Shown here piece after piece: positions 56,002-64,000 of a stretch of 64,000 bases of DNA (positions within the stretch are counted from its first letter, which is position 1; each line of letters starts with the position of its first letter). The notes beneath the pieces were generated by a model. It ran no database searches. It was not told the DNA's origin and was given only the letters and a program-made list of their open reading frames with translations. Source of the DNA: Chenopodium formosanum (taxonomy: Eukaryota; Streptophyta; Magnoliopsida; Caryophyllales; Amaranthaceae). The position numbers were made by a program, and so were the translations under genes. Where the stretch lies: the NCBI GenBank assembly GCA_024500155.1, contig CM044859.1, positions 44,128,003 to 44,192,002 of the forward strand, in the 5' to 3' direction.

Positions 56002-56578
56002 TGTAGACACCCATTTGTGTCTCCCCAATATTAAACCCAGTGATGAGTACCTTTCACGTCGAATCATAATCGAATGAAGTGAAAGTGTGGAAAGTCTAGT
56101 GTTGCGGTTAGTTTTTATTTCTTTTCTTTCTCTCAATTTTTGAAAACCTATTTTTAAGAAAGCACCCAATCCAGTTTGGTTTGGTCCATGACAAGGGTCC
56201 AATAAAGGTTTTGTTGGGCTGGGTTCAAAAGGAGATTTCCAATGATATATTATAAGCCCAATTCCAATGAATAATGAGGAAGTTATGGCCAAATTACTAA
56301 ACTAGGACCGGTTTTGTAATTATATGCAGCCCAATGATCTAGAGGAGGGTCTATTATTGATTTATCATTCCTAATATGATTAGGATTGATTATAGTCTTC
56401 TAGAATCTTCTAGAAGGTTCTTTTGAATCCTAATTTAAGTAGCATTGATAAATTGACTTTAGTTGACTTTTAGGAGTTTTAATCAGAATAAAAGAAGTGT
56501 TTTTAAGGAAAATACAGTTATACCCTCTTGTACGGTTAAATTTTATCAAAATAAGAAAACGCGTGGAAAATTATTTCC

Positions 56579-56739
56579 AGCGCCATACGACAACTCTGTC
56601 GCCTGGCGACAGACCTGGCGTCTGGCGACTGATCTGTCGTCAGGAAACAGGCGCGTGTTTGGCGCTGCTGTCGTGTTTTATTCTTTTCGAAACTCTGATT
56701 CGTTTTTTATCATATTCGGCTAATTTTCTCTATAAATAG
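56579..56739 (+). promoter_or_regulatory. Tat-1 LTR promoter
   Basis: GACAACTCTGTCGCCTGGCG and further CTGGCGTCTGGCGAC and CTGTCGTCAGG words (56588-56645) lie about 90 bases before TATAAATAG (56731-56739). The leader after it is C/T-rich. Confidence 0.7.
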
Positions 56740-57239
56740 CCTCCTAAAACTCCGTTTTCAATCACCAATTCTCATCAAGAATCTCTTGATTACTCTCTCT
56801 CTCTCTTTTCTAAATTAGCTTTTTGCATACAAAATTCCGCATTCACAAGATATAGACACACCTAGCCAAATTCGAAGTTGCCTTTGCCCTAGACATCGTG
56901 AAAGGTTTTAATTTCTAAGGGTTTGGTCACAAATCTCTATTTCAATTATTTGATTTAATTGTTTGTTTATTATTTTCCTTGAAGTTACTAACGTGTGTAT
57001 TTTGTTATTAGAAAGAGGTATGAGGAATCCAAGTGAGTGTTTTAATTGTTTGCATTGTTATTATGATTCCTAGAAATCGTGTCTAGGTTGTTATTATGAT
57101 TCCTAGTGTCATGTTAGGGTGTTTTGATCTTTCTAGTATAATGTTTAGGGTAACAACTAAAATTTCTAATATCAAATATGACAATTGTGATTCCTGCGAT
57201 GCTTCCTATTTTCTCTTCCACTAGTTGAAAAATCCTCAT

Positions 57240-57780
57240 CCGTAACGGGTAAAAAGGGGCCATCCGTAACGGGCAGCGTCCGTTACGTATGCGGCCGTTA
57301 CAGATGGCCATTGTCATTCGTAACGGGCACTGTCCGTTACGAATAATGAGTTATTCGTAACGGACATTTAAAATGTCCATTACGAATAACTCATTATTCG
57401 TAACTGACATTTCAGATGTCCGTTATGAATAACCCATTATTCGTAACTGACATTTCAGATGTCCGTTACGAATAACCCATTATTCGTAACTGACATTTCA
57501 GATATCCATTACGAATAACCAATTATTTGTAACGGACATTTTAAATGTTAGTTACGAATAAGGGGTTATTCGTAACGGACATCTCAAATGTCAGTTACGA
57601 ATAAAAAATTTTTGTATTAAAATAAGTCCTTATTCGTAACGGGCACCTAAAACGCCCGTTACGAATAAGTGATTATTCGTAACTGACATCTTAAATGTCC
57701 GTTACGAATAGAGTTTTATTGTATATAATTTAACACTTATTTGTAACGGGCAACAAAAGTGCCCGTTATAAATAATTATT
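57240..57780. repeat. Left subterminal repeats of CACTA element
   Basis: About 20 copies of (T)TCGTAACGGACA or its complement TGTCCGTTACGAA, often as pairs facing each other around a short AT core so that each pair is a palindrome. The right end mirrors this at 62095-62450. Confidence 0.9.
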
Positions 57781-58254
57781 AAATTAAATTTTCATTTTAT
57801 TTAATTTCGACAGCATGTATTTATATATATTAATTAAAACCTGTTATAATATACCTGTTCCTGTAAATAAGCAATTATACCGAACAATCTTTCGTAAAAA
57901 TTAATACGACGTAATATAAAAACTGAAGTAGTAACATATTACAAATAAAAACTTGTATAAATTTATCCAACATATACAACAACACTAAAAATATTACGTT
58001 GTTCTACCTAAGCTAATAGTTATGCATTCAATAAATATTTACTTCTAAAGTATTGCGCCCATTGTTCTCGAACCACATTCAACTCGTCAACATCATATGA
58101 GGCGGTCCTTGGACAAAAATCCTATTGAAAAAAAAAAAAACATATGAAAGAGGTTACAAAATAAAAACAATCCATAATAAAAACAATCATTAGAATAAAT
58201 GTGATGAACCAAATTATAGAAATAAAACTCATAATATAGAAACAAAACACATAA

Positions 58255-59225
58255 CATCCTTAATTGACTTATATTTTGATTTCTATGAGTTGAAATCAAT
58301 AAAAAGTTAACATTTACTCACTTTTGGGAGCGTATAAAGCCAAAAAGGCTTCAAAATTGTGCTAAAGGACTTCTATCTTTCCCATCTTTCAAGTATTGAT
58401 TCAAATTAACACAATGTAACACATAACATCCTTAATTATCTTATTTTTTGGTTTCTATGAATTGAAATCAATGAAAATTGACCACAATCTCACTCTTGGG
58501 AGCGTATACAGCCAAAAACGCTTCAAAATTGCCTAAGGGCCTTCTACCTTTCCCATCTTTCAAGTATATGTTCAAATTAACACAATATAACACTAAACAT
58601 CCTTAATTAACTTATATTTTGGTTTCTATGAATTGAAATCAATGAAAAGTAACCATTTACTCACTTCTAGGAGCGTATACAACCAAAAAGGCTTCAAAAT
58701 TGCCTAAGGGACTTCTACCTTTCCCATCTTTCATGTATTGGTTCAAATTAACACAATTTTATACTAAACATCCATAATGACCTTATATTTTGGTTTTTAT
58801 GAATTGAAATCAATGAAAATTGACCATTATCTCACTCTTGGGAGCTTATAGAGCCAAAAACGCTTCAAAATTGTCTAAGGGACTTCTACCTTTCCCATCT
58901 TTCAAGCATTTGTTCAAATTAACACAATATAATACTAAACATCCTTAATTACCTTATATTTTGGTTTCTATGAATTGAAATCAATGAAAATTGACCATTT
59001 ACTCACTTTAGGCGCGTATAGAGCCAAAAAGACTTCAAAATTGCCTAAGGGACTTCTACCTTTCCTATCTTTCATGTTTTGGTTCAAATTAACACAATAT
59101 AACACTAAACATCCTTAATTACCTTATATTTTTGTTTTTATGAATTTAAATCAATAACAATTGACCATTATCTTACTCTTGGGAGCGTATAGAGCTAAAA
59201 AGGTTTCAAAATTTGCAAAAAAAAA
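58255..59225. repeat. 171-base tandem repeat in CACTA element, 6 copies
   Basis: The word CATCCTTAATTA starts at 58255, 58427, 58598, 58769, 58940 and 59110, that is 170-172 apart. Copies are clearly alike and AT-rich, and each holds GGGAGCGTATA and CTTCTACCTTTCCCATCTTT. Confidence 0.9.
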
Positions 59226-59979
59226 AAATACTAACCTCTTCTTAGACACCTTTGCACTCCAAGTGAGAAGTAACAATCTCATACATGTATCTCATAATGT
59301 AGTAGCCACATTCAACGCCTCCTTGTTGTTGGGCACACTAGTATATATAACAAATAGTTAAAAATTTGTTTTCAAAGTGAACAATGTATAACAATATGGG
59401 GTGAGTAGTGTATTTACCTCCATTTGTATGAATTTCAATTTTTGCCTTTGTGATTTCAATTCACTCCCTGTGAGATTCATATATTAAAACTTGTTTCTAA
59501 AGAAGTATCATCATATGCTGTCATAAGAGAGCACTGGATCTATATCAACCGGCTATAAATCATACAATACAAAGGAAGCAATGAAGTAAGATCAAAACAA
59601 CTAAATTTCCCAAGATCAATTCCTAGACCTCCCATGATTGCTGTTCTATTTTCCTTACCAGACAACACAATTCAGCACACAAATAAAAATGCTAGTAATC
59701 TACATATACGTGACTCGTGATATTTAGTAAAGTCGTAAAGGCTCCAAAGGCCAAGGGGCTATGAGGCTATGAGCTATCATCATCTAGTTCTTGAAATCTT
59801 TATCAAAGTTCAAAAGTCATGCACATTGCCACCTTGGTGACTATCCTAACAGTAAGTTTCATCTACCAAAACGATCATCTTATTCTATAAACAACTACAA
59901 CCGCAATGTCCACCATGAATCATTTCAGCAATAGACATATATATAACTAAGTAGGGGAAAAAAATTGATGTAAACCCAC

Positions 59980-60190
59980 CTGACACCTGCCTTTTCTTGT
60001 AGCTATATGCAATGTTGTATTGTCCTTACTGTCAGTCATATTGATCAAAGCAGGACCAGCCTTAATAAGCTCTTCCACAATCTCAAGATTCTGACCCTTC
60101 ACCGCCATGTGAAGTGCTGTCTGTCCCTTCTTATCGGTCCTTGTTGTAATCGCAGGCTCCTTCTCCTTATCCATATCATTCAGGGTGTTA
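59980..60190 (-). pseudogene. Captured ankyrin-repeat exon
   Basis: In - sense MDKEKEPAITTRTDKKGQTA, LHMAVKGQNLEIVEELIKAG, then DNTTLHIATRKGRCQ: two ankyrin units of the plant ITN1-like (ankyrin plus PGG membrane) family. The exon ends at an intact donor CAG|GTGGGT (59980/59979). The remaining gene is missing, and the next bases are unrelated. Identity is from memory of the family and good for the family, not for one gene. Confidence 0.75.
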
Positions 60191-60690
60191 AATGCAACCT
60201 CACTTTACTAATCGCAAAGACTATAATGGTTAACAAATGCTGCTTTCCATCAACTCTTAATCAACTTTCTGACTTATAAATGCACTTACCATAAAATTCG
60301 GGCGCTAAATGCTACCTCACTTTACTAATAGTGAAGACTAAATAAATATTACAGTGCTTAACAAATGTTGTTTCTGATTTCCAGCAACTCTAATTGTAGT
60401 TTCTGAGATATTAATGCAGTTGTTGCTTACCATATCATTTGGGCAGGGTGCTAACGCAACCTTACTTTACTAATCAGAAAGGCTTAATTATGCTTTACAA
60501 ATGCTGCTTTCCAGCAACTCTTCCTAAAGATTTCTAACTTATTAATGCACTTACCAAGTTACCATAACATTCGGGGCACTAAATGCAACCGCGCTTTACT
60601 AATGCAAAGACTAAATAATGCTTAACAAATGTTTCTTTCCAGCAACTCTTCCTCTAAGTTTCAGACTTTCTAATGCATTTACCATATAAT
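60176..60690. repeat. Tandem repeat beside the captured ankyrin exon, 4 copies
   Basis: Units of about 115-145 bases, each with GCAACC(T)CACTTTACTAAT (60194, 60309, 60454, 60583) and TTCCAGCAACTCTT. The first unit runs into the ankyrin exon edge. Confidence 0.75.
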
Positions 60691-60992
60691 TCAGCTCATA
60701 AATTAATAAACTAGTAAACAACTTTCATAGATTTAATTCTCTAAAAAGCTAACAGATAGACAATAAACTAGAGTTTCTCATATAAAAATCATCAATTACC
60801 AAATACTTTAAGCCCCCTTTTAATTTTCACAATCAAATGATTATATCAATCAGAGCAAATAAATCTTTTCCCACCAAATAAAAACTTAAACTTTGATCAT
60901 CTTTAGCTCATCAACAAACTACTACTCGTAATATAAAGAGATGTGATCTAACCTTTCCTCTTGTTTTCTCTACTTCTACCAACAATCAACTA

Positions 60993-61342
60993 CTAATTAC
61001 TACTATCACTATTAGCATGATGATTCATATGATTCTCATGGATATGATTCATATGATTACTTTTGCCGCCTCCAACACCGCCACCACTTCCACCACCACC
61101 ACCACCACCTCTACTATCACTATTATTACTACCATTATTCAATTGCGAAAGCTCGAGTTGAGTCTTCATCATAAACTTCATCCTCTGCAACTCCAAATCC
61201 TTAGAAAACTTCATCCTTTGCATCTCCATCTCCACAATGTGCTGCAATTTCGAGCTCTCAGCCGCCTCATACGCCTCCCCAAACTTCATAATCGCCCTCG
61301 TTAAATCCCTCACCGAGCTCCCCCACACCTTAACCCTGAAAT
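60993..61342 (-). pseudogene. Captured last exon of a SIP1-like trihelix gene
   Basis: In - sense it begins at an intact acceptor (CTGTTGCAG|ATTTC, 61343/61342) and reads FRVKVWGSSVRDLTRAIMKF, GEAYEAAESSKLQHIVEMEM, QRMKFSKDLELQRMKFMM and KTQLELSQL, then a Gly-run and His/Asn tail with stop at 60993. This is the conserved C-terminal helix region of SIP1-clade trihelix transcription factors. The DNA-binding N-terminus is absent. The frame is open throughout, so capture seems recent relative to other decay here. Confidence 0.8.
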
Positions 61343-61547
61343 CTGCAACAGGGTCAAATTACACAAAAATTAAAATGAACAAATCAAAATAAAAAAACTG
61401 ACCATCAATCAGAGCAATAAAAACGATCGGAAAATGATCAAATCATCCTTGTTTTTCAAGAAATTTAATTAATAAACAAGCAAATTGCACCAAATCAAAG
61501 TCTAATCGATAAAAAAAATGTAAATAATTAAGTGGTAAATAAGATAC

Positions 61548-61740
61548 CTTATCAATCCGATCCCACCAACGAAACTCAGATTGAACTTTGATCCTAACAA
61601 CGTTGTAAACCAAAGTAGGGTAAAACAAGGCACGAGCACCAGCTCCAATCAACACCCTTTTGGTATCCCAAGAGACGACGTTTGGATCATCTCTAGAAGC
61701 CTTAACCCTAGAATCATCGGACTGTGCTTTTTTTGATTAA
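61548..61740 (-). pseudogene. Captured first coding exon of a PTPMT1/DSP8-like phosphatase
   Basis: In - sense it holds SWDTKRVLIGAGARALFYPT and LVYNVVRIKVQSEFRWWDRI followed by DK, then an intact donor AAG|GTATCT (61548/61547). The segment matches the start of plant PTPMT1-like (DSP8) phosphatases as I recall the family; the catalytic CX5R part is not included. The stretch on to about 62090 may be its leader or promoter. Confidence 0.7.
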
Positions 61741-62094
61741 AGAAGATTCTGATGAGTCCGAACCGGTGACATTGGGGCTTCCTATAATTCTGTCTAGATT
61801 TGCTGTGGCAAACGGCGAAAATGGCGAGGAGCAAGAGACCAGAGCTCGCAAGGGAGAAAGGGATGGAAAAAGGGACAAAGAAAAAGAGCCGGCCACCGGA
61901 GCTTGCAAGGAGAAAGGGAGGAGAAGAGACGAGGCCCGACAACGGAGAAACAGAGGACCGGCGACGGAGAAACAAAAGACCGGCGAAGGAGCTTCAACAA
62001 GTTGAGATTGCGCTTCAATGGGGAACAACAGATCGAGTTTGAGGGAGGGAAAATGAAAAAAGGGGATTGAAAAGTTTTTAGGGTAATTTTGAAC
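61741..62094 (-). other. Probable upstream region of captured phosphatase fragment
   Basis: Overlapping open frames on both strands with Ser/Pro/Leu- or Lys/Glu-rich, low-complexity content; none is recognisable. Purine-rich on the + strand. I take it as captured 5'UTR/promoter, without proof. Confidence 0.4.
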
Positions 62095-62450
62095 ATTTAA
62101 TCGTAACGGACAATTTAAGTCAGTTACAATACTTACAAATAAGTTGGTCAATCTCGTGTTGACTTTACTTTTTGTAATGGACAGAAAACGTCCGTCACGA
62201 ATAACTTAGTATTTGTAACTGTCAGTAATTGTCCGTTACAAATAAAAATTTATTCGTAACGGGCAGTAAGGTGCCCGTTACGAATAAGTATTTATTTGTA
62301 ACGGACACCTTAACGCCCGTTACAAATACTAATTTTTTTCGCAAATTGAAATTTTTTTGTAACGGACATTAATTTTGCCCGTTACGAATGATGTTATTGT
62401 AACGGGCAACAACATGCCCGTTACGATTAACCCGTTACAAATAGACTTTT
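62095..62450. repeat. Right subterminal repeats of CACTA element
   Basis: TCGTAACGGACA, AACGGGCA and complements at close spacing, mirroring 57240-57780. Confidence 0.9.
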
Positions 62451-63143
62451 TTCCACTAGTGTTCCTATATTCATGTTAGGGTTAAAGCTTTGGTTTTTAT
62501 ATGTTTAGTGACATGCTAGGGTTTGTTATTAATCTTGTTAGTATCATGCCTAGGATCTTGCTATAATTATTATGGTTTAACATGATTATGATAGATATGA
62601 TCATAATTATGATTATTATGTTGCTTTATGTTTATTGTTATTGCTTGATCACACCTTTTATGCATGTTTAAAGGGAATTAATACTTGTAATCCCCCTTAA
62701 TAAGATAATTAATAATCTTGTTTAGGGTTAATATGATTATAATTCAAGTGATCGCCAATAATAGTTTTATTTTTGCATTAATATTCAACCAACATAGATT
62801 AAACAGGTTTAGGTTAAACCTATTGATTGCATGTTAGTCAGAAAGCGCACATGAATACGATCAGAATAAAGTAGAGGCCTATTATTAGGGCAGGTTCAAT
62901 CTCTTTTAGGTTGGATTTGTACCTTCATCCCCGAAATACCAGTCATGGTTCCAGAACTATTGGAGTTAACGATCTCCTGGATGGTGAAGGGGTGTAACCT
63001 TCACCTAGTGAACGGTTTACAAGTTCCTAAAACTTGTTGGAGACTCTTTTGCTCTATCTTCCTTCCCTTTGGACGCCACCATCCTTAAGTGTGTTATCAC
63101 AGTGGGGTTCAAGTTTGGGGTAATGTTTGTAATATTCCCTACA

Positions 63144-64000
63144 TCCCTCAATTTTTATTTATTGCAGTAGTTTGAGTGAACATGCTTGCAGATACACAAA
63201 TTTCACAATTGATATCTTTAATTTTGTATTAGTATATAATTTTAAGATGTTGATACATGAAAAAATTGAAAATATACATTTTCATCATATGATCATTAAT
63301 TACGTTTCAATCGAGTGGGACTAATTAATGAGTGTCATTATGGCACTCATAGGATAGTTTTCTTCTCGTTTTGCTTCTTTTGTCGTATATTTAGGTAATA
63401 ATGATTGTTTTGCGTGCTTGCGTATAAGTTTAGAGAAATGCGTATTTTTAATGGTTAAGAAAAAAATATCCTTTTAAAGCTTTTTTGTTTTTTTCTATTC
63501 TCTCGCTTCTACATTTCTTTGGCTTGTTTTGTAGGTGTGTCGGGTTTTCCGGGATTCAAATATCAAGAAGGAAGCTCGACAACAGCTATAGAAGTCAAGT
63601 AAATCAAGTTCGGTAAGTTAGAGTACAAGTGAGCCAAGTTAGCAGGCAAAGAAAAGCACCCGGGGCAAGTGTATAGGGCAAGATTTATCAGCTTTCCCTT
63701 TCAAAGGCTTAAAATCCTATTTTGGGCAAGTACTAGCCCCGCGCCCAAAGGCACCTGCCCAATTCCCTTGCTCCGCCTTAAGAAGCATGTTTTGGGCCGC
63801 CCGCGCATTAAATGAAGCCAGCACAAGTATATTTTGCTACAGCAAGATGCAGCGTTGCAGCAATACTGCTACCATCGTAGCCAGCATCGTGGCACAGTAC
63901 AAGTGTCGAGTTGCGATGCAACTTCTATATTGTATTATGATGCCAATATCAAGCTGTGGCGCTTTGCACCGTGCCATGGTGATTTGCACCGTGACGCGGT
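63144..64000. other. Flank of Tat-1: unidentified repeat-like sequence
   Basis: No gene is seen. GAGTGTCATTATGGCACTC (63330-63348) is a near-palindrome. From about 63620 words such as GGGCAAG and GCCCGCGC recur, and the last 40 bases hold CACCGTGCCATGGTG and CACCGTGACGCGGT. The layout (T-rich body, then GC palindromes) is like the LTR promoter upstream regions of the elements above, so an LTR of another family may begin here. Confidence 0.4.

Larger units (their letters stand above)
57219..62461. mobile_element. CACTA (En/Spm) transposon, non-autonomous, carrying gene fragments
   Basis: The ends are CACTAGTTGAAAAA and, reversed, CACTAGTGGAAAAA; the three-base target duplication is TTC (57216-57218 and 62462-62464). 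Subterminal zones (57240-57780, 62095-62450) are full of CGTAACGG units in both orientations, as transposase-binding repeats of this superfamily are. No transposase is seen in the 5.2 kb. Inside are two tandem arrays and three exon fragments with similarity to host genes, all on the - strand. Confidence 0.93.
56002..63143 (+). repeat. Tat-1 3' LTR, split by CACTA element
   Basis: Parts 56002-57218 and 62462-63143 join to a 1.9 kb LTR, TGTAGACACCC...ATATTCCCTACA. The palindrome cluster is at 56579-56668 and the TATA box (TATAAATAG) at 56731-56739. It directly follows the Tat-1 polypurine tract, hence its assignment. Confidence 0.85.

Noticed and set aside
61724..62151. Several overlapping ORFs of 80-145 codons on both strands
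   Set aside because: Mutually overlapping and compositionally biased, with no recognisable domain; more likely captured upstream sequence of the phosphatase fragment.

Overview
This window is plant nuclear DNA, probably from a eudicot with a large, repeat-rich genome (pericentromeric or otherwise heterochromatic). I see no complete host gene, no rRNA, no tRNA and nothing prokaryotic. Almost every base belongs to transposable elements nested inside one another. Species cannot be named from the sequence.

Layout. The frame is one very large Ty3/gypsy element of the Tat/Ogre type, here called Tat-1, on the + strand. It runs from 5147 (its gag and 5' LTR lie left of the window) to the end of its 3' LTR at 63143. 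It has been hit repeatedly: (i) the 3' half of an Athila-like element (1-5146); (ii) an inverted Tat LTR plus 3'UTR fragment (6750-~9175); (iii) a complete Tat element, Tat-2, on the - strand (10800-28638) with target duplication ACAAT/ACGAT; (iv) a small internally deleted Ty3 element, Ty3-C, on the - strand (31173-39370) with duplication CTCAG/CTTAG; (v) a decayed Ty1/copia element on the - strand (40115-50387) that itself carries a solo LTR (42223-44132); (vi) a solo LTR (52535-~54701); (vii) a CACTA transposon (57219-62461, duplication TTC) inside the Tat-1 3' LTR. From 63144 to 64000 another, unidentified repeat begins.

How the genes work together. Tat-2 has a gag-protease gene and a pol gene (RT, RNase H, second RNase H, integrase) on its sense strand. 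Between integrase and 3' LTR it carries two genes on the opposite strand: a DUF7745-like gene and a spliced plant-mobile-domain (PMD) gene. Tat-1 carries the same two antisense genes in the same order, broken by insertions. Ty3-C carries a different antisense gene (putative gypsy-type transposon domain) in the equivalent place. The antisense genes have their own TATA boxes.

Most notable signal. Each family has its own short GC-rich palindrome (Tat-2: CCGTG-T-CACGG and CCGTC-A-GACGG; Tat-1: TGTCGCC-T-GGCGACA; Athila: CGCCCG-NC-CGGGCG; Ty3-C: GCGCCGT-AAA-ACGGCGC). In both Tat elements, clusters of it lie just upstream of the LTR TATA box and again upstream of each antisense-gene TATA box. A family-specific cis code shared between the sense and antisense promoters of one element suggests a self-encoded or family-specific regulator. 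I know of no description of it.

The CACTA element carries exon fragments that look like an ankyrin-repeat gene, a SIP1-type trihelix factor and a PTPMT1/DSP8-like phosphatase, all in one orientation and with splice sites preserved.
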